Assembly: GCA_018389105.1 (NCBI GenBank)
Contig: JACATO010002139.1
Span: 62,001-126,000, forward strand
Length of the DNA stretch: 64,000 nucleotides
Direction: 5' to 3'
Source: Nautilus pompilius
Taxonomy: Eukaryota > Mollusca > Cephalopoda > Nautilida > Nautilidae
In this document: positions 25,650-37,990 of the stretch, piece by piece
Numbering within the stretch: the first letter of the stretch is position 1
Layout of the letters: every line of letters starts with the position of its first letter
Made by a program: the position numbers and the translations under genes
The notes under the pieces: generated by a model
Seen by the model: only the letters and a program-made list of their open reading frames with translations
Databases searched by the model: none
What the model was told of the DNA's origin: nothing

Positions 25650-28600
25650 CTAAGGATGTAATGTAAGAATACATAAAACAGCAACAGCTGGAGAGGAAGG
25701 AATGTGTTTTATGAAAATATATCGTAACACTGTCGTCTTTTTCGCGAGCTGTACTGTCAGCTTAAACTAAAATGATATATTCGGTAAACTAGGTACATAA
25801 GAACTTCTACAGTCGATCTGTATTTACCTGTAATAAACCCAATAAAATATAGACAGCAAAAAGAGAAATTGCTAAAATAATTAGAGACTTTCCTAAGCAA
25901 AAGCGTATTAACATCACTTTTTTTTTGCACCTCGATCAGTATATTTATATAATAGATTTATGATTGAGAAATTGCAATTCTGTTTGCTTTATATCGACTG
26001 TTTTAAGGTGAGTTTTAATCGGCAGACTTTTTTTGTTTGTTCTTTTTTTTTTTCATTTTACCTTTGCAATGGTATGACCGGTGCATAATACATTGAAAAG
26101 GGAGTTCGTCTCTGTGGTCCCTAACAGTGAAATTGTTTAATTAGAGTTCTTGAGTATTCGTTCACATCTCGTGCAAAACTGCATTAATTGTAATTCTTAT
26201 AACAACAGACTGCATGAAAGCTGAGAGAATAAAGAAACAGTGAAAACGAAGCACCGACGTGGATGAAAAAAAAAGAACTTGCCTTATATTAATTAACCTG
26301 TCCCATTGCCAGTTTCACTCACACAGAATATCTGATGGTAAGCCAAAGCATCGCTATGTGCCTGGTCCGTTGAATAACGTGTTTTTCTGTTCATCTGCCA
26401 GTCGGATCTTCTGTGAAATAACTTAAAGATGTGTGGCTGTCAATTGGCGAGTCTGCAACTGTTGGTCGGAGAAAAAGTGATCTTAGTAAGACAGAATGAC
26501 GGTTTCACTTCGTGACTTCAGCGCCCGAACACACCTATAGTGAATGCTCGTGACGCGAGAATATTCGTACTACCAGCAACTTATCTGATAAGGAGGTAGG
26601 CAATGGAGGAGGAGGAGGGAGGCTTTAACGTATCAGAAAATTTTCAGTGTAAATTATGTGGATAATATGGGACTTTTTCCAAACTCGGAAGTAAATATTA
26701 TAAATACATTACTATTGATTCGCGGTGTTTAAAGCTAAACAAAAAATCAATTTTAGAGTACGCGGTGCGCTGCTGGCTTTAGCCGAATGTAAGCGATGTA
26801 GAATTTCAAGTGGGGGAGACGTGAAGATTGCCAACGGAAAGACAACGGTGAGATACAGCCAGCATCTGAAGATGAGATGAACACAGGGGGAGATGTACGG
26901 GCATAGACAGTACTTCAGAAAACTATAGAAATACTTCCAATATCTGTAGTTTGTAATAGCGCTACGTTTATCATGAGCGACGACAGAAACGTGATAAGAC
27001 AAAGAGTTTTAACAGATAGCAAGAAATCGAGCTGTTTAATGTATAATGCTAACGTAGCGATTCACCCGATATTCTGGTGTAATCATTCTATTATCTTGCA
27101 CAATGCTCCATAGTTTATTGATTCTTCTGGTATCCATTTTACCCTTTTTTGGTCTGCTTACCGACGATTCGCTCAACAATATTCGTGAAAGAACTTCAGG
27201 CGGGCCAGTCGACCCGATTTCAGTAGCTTCCGCTCCTTTACTTTGAGAAATACTGCTTTTCCAAATCATGTGACGCATGTTTTGAATTGCTATCATCTCC
27301 CATGATGAAGCTCGCACCTCTACGGTTTTAATTAAAATAATTACGCTGAACTGCGTGCACTTTTCTTTCTTTTTTTTGTAAGCCAAAACTTAGTCCGACA
27401 TTCTCCCCTGTCTGTCTCTTTTTGTCAAATCAGTGAAAGCAGCCAAGCGATGACGGAGCTGGAAAGAGAAGACGTTTCTTGTGTCTTCTCGCTGAATGCA
27501 TTCGCTAATTGGAAATCGACGCATGAAACGTACACTTCAAAGATTTTCCCACTAACGACGTAATACGTTTCTGATATTTATAACCAAAAACCTTACAGTT
27601 AAAACTTACGGAGGGCGGCAGAAAGTGTATCGATAAACCGAAACGTAATGAACCGACCCATAGACGCATGCTATCATGGAGCACTTTCCCACCAAGATAT
27701 ACAAGTTAAAGAATTTTTTCCTAAATTATTCTGACACGACTCCAGACGCAGGCCGGGAACTCGCTCCTCAACGTTATGCTTTCATTCGTACTTACAGGAA
27801 ACGTTAAGAGTCCAGAAAAATATTTATAAATTACTATTTCAGTTTTCCATTTCTGTAAGCCCATATTTCTTCGGTCAAATAGATATGTGCTTGCGGTAAT
27901 ATCGTTCGGAAAGCCAAGAACAAATAATACACAAGTAAAGAGAATGTTTTTAAGGTTGTCATTGCTTCTACATTTATAACTCGGGCAAGATGACACAGGG
28001 TGTTGATTATTTAACTGGTCGCTTGAACGAAATATAGTGTTCCTAACATCAGAACAGGCGAACTAATTAAGTACAACAGACAGTAATTGTGTGCATACAC
28101 AGTGTAATTGATTTATCTTTTTTTATTTGATTGTGCGAGAAGGGGTTAACAATTCTTTCTGCTGTGTGGAGCCAAAATTACATGGGCGAAACTGCGTGTG
28201 AGACAAAGCGAGATTCTGTCTGTTTTAAACTTTTAGACGGCGGATTACGCAAGTAAACCGTTTATTTCTCTTCTATTATATTTCCCTGCCTCACCCCTCA
28301 GATCTGAGCGGGTTACTAAAATGCCTCTGATATCTACATTTACTATGTATCTGTATATAACACCCCGAGTCACTGCAGTGGCACACGGTCAGCTGCTTTA
28401 ATCAAATACCATACAACCTTTCGTATGTGCCCTTTATCAGAAAAAAAAGTTTGAAATACTTCTTAGAGCGCTTGTGGGTTGAGCTGGGCCGCTTTGAGTA
28501 TTTCTTCATAAGTAACTAACATGATGGCCTCTCTGTAAGGCGAACAGAGGATCAGTTTTCCGTCTGCGCTTCCCAGTTATTCGCCGTATAAAAATTCGTG

Positions 28601-28899
28601 CCATCTCCCGAGCAGTTGATGGAGAGCTCCCGCGGTTGTCGGAAAGGCTGCCTGCGGAGCCCTCAGTAAAAATTTGCGACCAGCAAATCGAGTGAATTCG
28701 AATCCCTGTCCCTGGAGTCGTGGGCGGCGACAACGGTTCAGCAGAGAGGCTCCGTCGGTCGCGGCATTATTCCCCCCCCCCCACCAGGCACGATTTTCCT
28801 TCTCATCACACTACTTACAGATCTGGATTACAGCCCAGTTTTCCTGCGAGCGAAAATCTTAGCCGCGATATTTTCCTGTTTTGGAAATGTCTAATTAAA
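25650..28899. other. Non-coding DNA
   Basis: No gene recognised. A box B-like AATTCGAATCC (about 28692) has no convincing box A upstream. A C-tract lies near 28773-28782. Confidence 0.45.
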
Positions 28900-29330
28900 G
28901 ATGGAGCCGAGTGGCTCGCAAATGAAATAATCAGGCAGAAGTTTTCGCTTAAATTAGTTTCGAGACCGCGTACGCTGTTTTGAAAATCTCGCTGATATAA
29001 AAATACAATATTGGGGAGGGGCCTGGACGCGGGTGTGATTACCGGAGATGAGCTGAGAGTATAGTAATTACCGGGGAAACAGTGCCAATTATTAGCCGGG
29101 CTGATTGGACGCTTTCTCCGCCGTCACCAGTAGAGCCTGCCTCCCTCCCTCCCTCCCGACGAGGCCTGATTGAGATATTCGCTCAAAAGCCAAGTGAAGG
29201 AAAGTTCTGACCAAGAAGAGTAATAATCTGATTACCCGGAGTTCTTTTGAAGGACGCGATGCGGGCGACAGCCACTGATGGAGGAGCTTCACCCGGCTGG
29301 ACCTCTTGCGTGTTCGGTCAGCCATTCAGC
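28900..29330. promoter_or_regulatory. Enhancer-like block with repeated ATTACCGG motifs
   Basis: Homeodomain-like cores recur with the same 3' context: GATTACCGG (about 29038), AATTACCGGGG (about 29066) and GATTACCCGGAG (about 29231), plus ATTATTAGCCGGG (about 29089). A (CTCC)n-like run lies at 29140-29157. No open frame has gene character. The density of such sites is unusual for the window, but function is only inferred. Confidence 0.22.
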
Positions 29331-32300
29331 CTAAATTATTTTTGCAGTCTTTGACCAAAAAAAATTAATTAAACTTTAATATACTACAAATACTTTACTA
29401 TTTAAACATGTCGGCTTTTACAGAAATTTGCCTTAATCTTCTTGGAACGTGTATCAAATGGGTAGAATAATCAGGATTTTGAGAACAAAAATCTGTCGAG
29501 CATTCTACTCGTCACAGGAGATAAAAAGAGAATTAAAATGATACTTTTTGAATTAATAAATAAATCTTGAGATGTTTACACGGGTTGTTCTTAATCGAAG
29601 TGCGGGGTTTGACATGATATGCTACGTGTCTACTCTAAACTTTGGACATTCAACAAAGACAAAGCAAAGAACTGACTCGAAGTTCATAGCGATCAAAACT
29701 TGACAGTTCTTCCTGACTCTTCAGACAGTTTTGCCGAGCTTTCCTTATTTTAACTTGTATTTTATTTATATTTCAGATAAACAAAACTTAATAAATAATT
29801 TGAAGAAAAATAAGCGAGAAAAATTGGTGGCGCGGTTGACTGGGTAAAAAATAGACAAACCTGCCAAAGGATTTGTGGAAAATACAAATAGTTTGCCAAC
29901 ACGTTGTTATTACAATATGTTCTGTGGAAAACGGCAAATAAAGGAATGTAATGGAGTCATGTTCGTTATGTTAGCGCTTGGTCGAGTCTTGCTGCAGAAA
30001 AAACTTCTACCCTGCTTGTTACTGAATTAGCGTGATTCTGTATCACCGTCTGGTTCAAGTCCCCTCCTCCCCCATATCCGTGTGAAATCTTTCCGTAATT
30101 CCTTCATGTTGGCTAGACGTGGACAGGCTGTTCTCGCTTGACGACCCAGGTGCCCGATTGGATTCATATCAAGACTTTGGAGTACCAAAAAAAGATGTTG
30201 AATACCTTGATTCCCTTCCAGACTGCGGTCACGCGAGAAGTGTGGCGTATAGGACCGTCATCCTGAAAAATATGGACATCGAACCCCAGTATTCTTTATG
30301 AACTGCAATAACTTGCAAGAAGCCTCCCTCTGTCGCTGGACAGAAGATTACAGAAAGGTGCGAGGCTGCTGTTCAACTGTGCATGAACATCTGTTATTTT
30401 CTTTTTCATTTTTTTCATACATTTCGTTGGTGAAGCTTCCTGTATTGAAAGGATTTTTTCAAAAAAAATTTCTGATGCATCATTCCTGGATAAATTGCTC
30501 TTTCTTTAACTTATTCGGAGAGCCATTGTAACGCATACATTAGCTTAAGTCTTGAATGGATCAAGGTGGAGAGAGAAGCTGGCTGCAGCAAACCCAGGGT
30601 TATCTCTCTCGCAATGAGCCAGCATCGTTGAGAATCCAGGAGTTTAATAAAAGCCATTCAAAACGAGAATGAAAGAAGAGAAAAAACAAAACAAACAAGT
30701 AAAGTGAGTCTTTAATGTCATCCCGTTAATTGAGGGAAAATCGGAGAGCTCGCTTTTTCTTTGTTTTCATCTACTCAGCCAAGACGATTAGTTTCTTCAT
30801 CGCGTCGATTTCTGTGCATGATAAAATTAACCATCATAACTTCATCTTGATTTTCCTTTTTCTACTTCACGAGGGATTCTCTGAAGTCTTCGATTAAAGC
30901 AATGAGCGCAGGAACTGTATGGTAAACAGGTGGACACGGCCATTGCTTCTCTCTTCAAGCCGAGACCAGGGGAGGCAAAAATCAACAAAAAATGTCTCAT
31001 CAATAAAGGAGTCTCTTTAATTCTGCGAACTAATCACTTTTTCGAAACTTTCTGACTTCTTGCTATCAGGCCGGATAACGTTGATCAGTAATAGCATCTC
31101 TCCCTCCCTCCCTCTACCGGCGAGAAACACGAATATTTTACTATACCGTTGAAAAGCACCGTTCTCGCATGCACAGAGCTCAACTTCGCACTGGTTATTA
31201 CGGACATTCTTCAGAAGATCGGCTGTATTTCATTAACCAGTTCTTCATTTAGCACTCTTCTAGAATTGTCTGTGCCACGCATAAAATTTTCACGACACGC
31301 GATCGGTGGCACCTGTCCTAAATAGTAAACAAACTTTATCGCTTTTCTTTGTCTCTCCGAAGACTGAAATGTTTGCTAGATTTAACTTTTTTTTTATTAC
31401 GTACAGTTAAAAGTTTTTATTTAATTTATTTCTCTTTGAACTCTCTCTCTCTCTCGTTGACATGTGAATTTCGTATTCAAATCGTATGGTCTCGGTCATT
31501 TTGAAAATGACGCCATGATACCGCACACAAACCGAGAGAATGTCAAAACATTTATTTCGCGCTAAAATGGATGAATTTCTTCGAATAGCGGATCAAACAT
31601 TTTAATTCTCTTTCGTTGGTCTAGGCTCCAGTGACCACTCTTACATGGGGAAACCCGTTTTATTTTGTTCCGTGCCGAAAAGTTGAGAAATGTAACATAG
31701 GTTTCGCTGTATCCCTACGCCGCTGCTGATTGGCTCTCCCAGTTTCCGTGTAATTACGTAGTTCACCAATCACCGCGCGCCAGCTGATGTCGTTCGACTG
31801 TTTGCCAAAGGTAAGCCAAATCTTCAGAAACTAAATAAAAGAGGTTTAGTAAACAGAAGTAATATAAATCAGAAGAACATCTTTGGTCAAAATTACTCTT
31901 TTTCATCCATGGTTTGATATTTCTTCTTCATTCTGTTGTCTTGCAAATACACCAATTTCTACAGAGATACAGCAGGAAGTCGTCAAATAAGCTTATAAGA
32001 CTGTGTATCTGCTAACTTTGAATTTCAAAGATCCGGATCCTGTTAAAATGACACTGGTGAAATGGTGAAGGAAGAGCGAGAAAATACATGACAAAACGAA
32101 ATTAAAGTATTGATAACTTAACCGTATAATTAAAAATCATTATTTTAATCGAATAAATTAGAAAATTCTACAAGAAAGGCAATCTAGATACTCAGTTACC
32201 TTTAACGCTTTCTAGTGACGTAAAAGGTGTTATCAAAAAATTAAGGGACTACATTTATGTGGAATTTACTGTTTTCATGTTTACCTTTACCTAAAGATAA

Positions 32301-33494
32301 TGTTTTGATTCTTTTTGACTGTTATAAGAAAACAAATGAAAAGGACTCTATTTTTATTGAGTGAGTTTGTTGACATAGAAGTTGATAATCAGTCATCGGA
32401 GAAAAATCAGTTGTCTAATAAGCAACAAAAAAAAAAAAAATAATGTAGACTTGGCAAGGGGCCATAAAAAGGTTCTGTTTGATTTTCTTAGGTTTATTGG
32501 TGAGGTTTTACATTACTTTTTAAGGTGATCTTTACATGAACCAAGTAAATGAACAAATACTATTTTATAAAGTTGTTTTTTGCTTGGTTTTCAATTTAAC
32601 AATACATTTATTCGGATTAAGTTAGTAGTTTATTTTAAATTTTCCAAACTCTTTTGTTAGTTCTCAAATTTTTCTTGCCAGATCTTTCTGAGTGGACCGT
32701 CATATTTCATCAGCATTACCGTTTTCAAACTGCAGTGTCATTTAAATAATAATCTTAGACCATAAAGACAACAAACTTCTGGGTCATAAACATCGGTGTA
32801 CAATGACGTCTACAAGGTAGACAACCCTGGTGAAGGAACAAAGTTCCGCTGTTGTTCGCTAGGAAGCGTTGCCAATATTGCGCTGCGCGAAGCCCGGCGC
32901 TTCGGATTTTGACAGGGACGCCCCCTTGCTAGACCTCTTTACTTTTAAATGAGGAAGAAAATCGGAATACTCTGGAGAAACATACTACTCGGAGGCCGGC
33001 TAGAAAAGTTTAAGGTTATTTTAAACGCAAATTGCATAAAAGAGATTTCAATGAACTTTTTGTTGAGTTACTATTTAGAAAACAATATCCGTTTTGTTTT
33101 ATTTTATTAATGGTTAATTTGTTACACCTTGTGCCCCACCTAATTTCGGCCAGTTTCTTAGGCGAGAAGAGATGCGATATGAAAGAATCAGGCCAGCGCC
33201 TTAGGGGGGGCGGCGGCGCGCGCTCTGGTGAAGGGAATTTTTGTCGCCAATCGATGGCGTGATTCTTACAAGAAATAAAAAGATCGGACCACTAGCAGAC
33301 GTCATCGCTGGCGTCGCTTCTAATTCTGGGGTTAAATGGACCTCTGTTGAAAAAACTGCATCCGGAAGCATGATCCGTACAACTCACAGTTTTCGGCGAT
33401 TTTCCTGGTGGCTCTTGAGACTTGAAGCTCGCGCTCTTTGCGAGATTTCGGATTACGCCAATCTTTTGGTAATATTGGGTTAGAAGTGTCTACA
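29331..33494. other. Non-coding DNA, partly CpG-rich
   Basis: No exon recognised. A box B-like GGTTCAAGTCC (about 30052) is followed by CTCCTCCCCCATATCC, recalling the SINE-like body, but no box A is at the right distance. The frame 30119-30301 has no known family. Confidence 0.45.
31720..31810 (+). promoter_or_regulatory. Promoter-like block with paired CCAAT boxes and a splice-donor-like site
   Basis: An inverted CCAAT (ATTGG, about 31729) and a direct CCAAT (about 31767) lie about 35 bp apart in CpG-rich DNA. CCAAAGGTAAGCC (about 31806), a good donor, follows. A non-coding first exon is possible, but there is no transcript evidence. Confidence 0.2.
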
Positions 33495-33694
33495 TATCAG
33501 AAGAGTTAGTCTACCAGACTACCAAGACTGAGGGGGCCTCACCCCCTCAACCAGGTCCAAATCCCAGTCAGTTTGCCCCCCCCCTCCATGGCACGTCCTT
33601 TACCAGCTTGGATTTCCTCCCATATCCAAATATGAAGAATTCCGGTATCACGACGCAGAACAGGCGACGATTGCTAGCGAATAATGGCGGCACT
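33495..33694 (+). mobile_element. tRNA-derived SINE-like copy with shared body
   Basis: Box A (TAGTCTACCAG, 33507-33517) and box B (GGTCCAAATCC, 33554-33564) are 47 bp apart, close to normal tRNA spacing. After a C-rich linker comes a body (33602-33694) with ACCAGCTTGG, TCCTCCCATATCCAAATA, CCGGTATC and TAGCGAATAATGGCGGCACT. The same blocks in the same order recur at 50539-50643, so this is a dispersed repeat. The arrangement of a tRNA-like head and an unrelated body is typical of a SINE. Confidence 0.65.
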
Positions 33695-36600
33695 TCGGTA
33701 GGTAACTGCGAGTTAGTTAAAGTGTAATTTAACACTCGAGACGGATGTGTACAACACACATTCAAGTGTTTCGAAATATTTATGTTTGTTTGTCTGGGAT
33801 GTAAATTATAAGTGAGTGCGTGTGCGACCTCAATTAATACAGATCGAAAGATCGTACATCTGCTAATCTAGAAATCAGACTTTAGAATAGAATTTACAAC
33901 TATAAAATACGAAAATACAAAAAAAAAATCAATATATATCCAAAAAAATGTCAAGGAGCTATATATATATTATTAACCAAACCAATAAATCACTTAAATA
34001 ATAAGGTTGGAAAAATGTAAAGTTTTGAACTATTGTCACTTCATTTAATTCAGGATAAATTCAAAATTTGGAGCTCGATTTAAAAAAGAACAGCATATTT
34101 TAGTAGTAAGAAAGAAAATTTTTACCAACTGTCTTGGGTGAGAAAAAGGGTTAATAACACCTTTGTTTACGCGCTGATGATAATCGTCGTATTTCTTGTT
34201 TTGTATAATAATTTTTTGTACTTTATCGGTTAGACCCTTCCCTCGCGTTCCTTACCCTTTATTAATTTCAAACTATTGATTCTTTGATTTTTTAATGTTT
34301 GAACTACACCCTACTAGTACCAGGATTTCTAACATTTTTCTATGTATTTATCATCGTTGAAGAATAAAAGGTGTTAGGTAAAAATGGGTTTAAAATGGAA
34401 TGATACACTAATCTCAACACACACACACACACACACACACACACCACACACACACACACACACACCTAATTTTAACTGGAAGATTTCTAAATAATAAAAA
34501 CCAGTTTTGAATCATCCGCCGAGTAAATATTTTATAAATCGTTAAACTCTTTAAATTAAACAAATTTAAAGCTTCCAATTAGGCCCTTTAACTGACGCAC
34601 CTTGTTATTTTAGCCGTTTTGTTAAATGTTTCCTCGCTTTTGTATTTCTAATATCAAAAGTAAAAGTTATTTTAGGTTAAATTGATGATCGATAAAATAT
34701 TTTTACTTCCCTTCTAAGAAATATGGAAAATGTCTGTCGGCTTATACATCAAATACCGTACATATCGCCCATTCATCCCGGTCTAGGGCTTTTTATACGG
34801 AAAAAAAAACCAGGCGGACATGTTAAGGTCTGAATCTCCTGGCACAACGGGAGACTTTAATTCTAGTTTCAATGCAAACAGACAAGATAAGGTTCCATTT
34901 CCAAGGTGAACGTTTATTTGTAATTCAGCTTGTTCCTTTATAAAGCATCCTTAATAAATGTGTGTCTAAGACAATGAGTTCGGATGGTTTATCGACCACA
35001 ATACGAACGCGCACAATGGAAAACTTCCTAGAAATTGAATTACGGCAATTTTATTTAAATGGCTTGTTTGGCTGCACGTGACAGATATCTTCCGCACACA
35101 GAAACATGTGCATACACATATTATTTTTATTAAAAAATGTAAATCTCGAGAAATAAAATCTTCCTGGCGTCCTGACGCAGATTGTCTGCCATGTTGACGA
35201 AAAACTTCGATGCAGTTCCCTTTCACTCATTTCCCCATTTTTCAAAGCGAGATTATGTGAGAAAACCTTTTCCGTAATTACCGAAGATGAACCCCCCTCC
35301 AGAGTAGATATATACAAGCGCGGTTCTCTCTCTTTCTACTGCAATGGTTTTTATTCAAAAACGTAACACCGATGGCACCATGGGTCTGTGACGTCAGCAG
35401 TCGATCTGACCAATTTTTCGAAGAGAAGCTTTAAGCAGAATTCTACTTCCGTGGCACTACATTGAGAGAACTTTGTGGAAATTATCCCGACTAGACAAGT
35501 TAACTGGGTAGAGAAAAGAATTTCGATAATGGTCGGTATCAGCAGTCATTATGGAACAGTGACTTCCGGAAGCTGAAGACGAAAAAAATTACCTGTAGGA
35601 CAACATTACGGAAGCACGGCGATTGTCTGTGCAACGGACTGAACAGAACACAATAACAGGGCTCGTGCATTTGTCCATAAGCTCAAAAAGACTAAAGCAT
35701 CAAAGGAATTGCGTTGCTCAGGAAGGATAAATTCCCGAGTTGCAGTGATATACGTTTTAAAAAAAAAATAAGAAAAATCGAGAAATTATTGGCCTTAATT
35801 TACGAAGGATTTGTGTACTGGTTTGTAATAACAGACCAGAGAATTATGTATAAAAGATTTTTAAAAAATCTTGTCGATACTCAGACTTCAAGGGGAAACT
35901 ACAGAAAAGTCGCCTGGTTAACTCAAGTAAGCATGTTTCTTTTTTTTTCCATCACATCGAAATCGTTTTGCTTTACATTTCTGAGTACAAGCCTATTTAG
36001 GTACAGGTACGCTGAAATTTATATTCATTAACTACATCAGGAAGGATTCCTTTCAAACATTTTTTAAAAGAAAGTCAGTGCAATGCTCAATCGAAACAAA
36101 TTACACATCTTCTGTTGCCCTCGGCATCCATTGTCGAATTTCTACTAAAAATTTATACATAAATCCAATCTGTCTAGAATAAAAATATATATATATATAT
36201 ATATGAACAGGGAAATATAGAAGGACGAATCAAGACACCGCAGAGTTTGTACGCCATACACACATGAAGAATGTATATTAAAAGAACTTATGAGTTTGAC
36301 GTCATTATCTGCTAAACACTGAAATAGTACAAGATGTTTATTGGATGGATATATCTTTAATTCAGTTTTGTATATTCACCACAATAACATTTACAAACAA
36401 ATAAATGTATTCATAATACGTATCTAACATCTAATTCAAAATGGTTTTCTTTCTGATAAATATAAACAAATTCTTTAATGTAAACAATCAGAATACAATT
36501 AATTTGATACAATAATTAAGCTAGATACATTTATTAAAGCGATAATTCTGTCTTTCCAAGTCTGTAACCTTAAAATACAATCAATGATGCAGAAGTCAAT

Positions 36601-37806
36601 AATCTTTTAAAACGGATCGTTTAATACTTTTTAAAAGTCCTTACACTAATTCATTAAATGAGTAACACATATATATGCATCTTACACGCCTTTACAGCAC
36701 GGTCTCGCATCCGGCTCTGGCCTCACCTCCGATGCCCTAACCGAAAGTCCCACAAAATCCCACGTAAGGTTCGTAACCTACTACTACCGCATCTGTACAG
36801 ATTTACTTTAAATTTTCTCCACTTTTTTTCTTTGTATTTTTACTTCTTTCGCGATAAAATAAAAGTTACTATTTTCTGATAATAAATAAAGGTAAAGTCA
36901 CTTGCATAAAAACGATGATTATACATATTTTTTTTAAGTTAAGAATGTATGGGTTTGCTTGGAAAATATTCTGACCGTCTGCTACAGGAAATGTTCTCAC
37001 CTGACAATGGCTTAAAAACTCAAGGTGCGTTGGTGGTGTAACCCACTTTGACAGGGTGGGTACCCGAGACCGAGGCGGAAGCGGGGCCAAACCGACCGAC
37101 CCAACCCTGGCTCCGACTGGCTGTCGGTGAACGCCAAACATGAAAATGCCCAACTTCTTCGAGGGTCGGAGAGGACTGTCTCGCCACTAAGCAAACAAAC
37201 CGAACCCTTTTCACTACCACACGAAGCCGCTCTGTGCCCTCACACGATTCTAACGAATACTACTGACTAATTATAAGAAAGCTTCAATTAATTATCCCCA
37301 TCCCTGTACTCCGAAAACTGCCATAAGTGAAGATGGAAAGAGGAAAGACCAAACCGACAGGGATATTGTTCAGCACGCCACACCCCGCGCCGGTGCGAGT
37401 CGTTTTCGAAGGAGAATCACGCTCGACAGGAGGGACTTCCGCCGTTTCCTTTTCAACAAATCCACGCGTCAGAACCCTGGCTATGGAGTCCCCTCCCTCA
37501 TCATTTTTTCGCTATATTCTCCACGCTCCGGGCTCTCGGCGAAATGAAGCGATGGGTGTAGGCCATGGGTAACTCTCCATTTCGCCTCTCCTTTCTGGAC
37601 CTGTGCTTGTTGTTACCAGCCCTGGATACAGGTGTGACTTTTGTGTGTGGTGTGAGTGACAGGAAATTCTGGTGGGACTCTTTGTTATTGTGGACACTGA
37701 GAGGACGCGTCTGGTCATCGTCGCGCCAGTGATCTTTTATAAATGTTGACCGGGTACAATGACCTCTGTCCAGCTATGTCGATTGTCCTGCCAATGATCC
37801 TCTATA
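33695..37806. other. Non-coding DNA
   Basis: AT-rich with (CA)n and (AT)n repeats. A GC-rich block at 37015-37200 and another at 37320-37720 are unexplained; frames there do not resemble known proteins. Confidence 0.45.
34417..34466. repeat. (CA)n microsatellite
   Basis: About 50 bp of (CA)n with a single CC interruption. Confidence 0.95.
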
Positions 37807-37990
37807 AGAAGACCTACCAGACCCTCCTTTCTCGGAAGAAGACCTACCAGACCCTTTCTCAGGAGAAGACCTACCAGACCCTCCTTTCTCGGAAGAAGAC
37901 CTACCAGACCCTCCTTTCTCGGAAGAAGACCTACCAGACCCTTTCTCAGGAGAAGACCTACCAGACCCTCCTTTCTCGGAAGAAGACCTG
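37807..37990. repeat. Minisatellite with 30/27/30-bp units and 87-bp higher-order repeat
   Basis: Units beginning AGAAGACCTACCAGACCCT repeat in the lengths 30 (37807), 27 (37837), 30 (37864), 30 (37894), 27 (37924) and 30 (37951), then a partial unit at 37981. The 30-bp units have a CTCCTTTCTCGGA end and the 27-bp units a TTCTCAGG end. The three-unit block 37807-37893 is repeated exactly as 37894-37980. All unit lengths are multiples of three, so both strands stay open across the array, but there is no other sign of coding. Confidence 0.95.

Noticed and set aside
27036-27386. 116-codon minus-strand frame
   Set aside because: Composition and sequence look random and no family is recognised.
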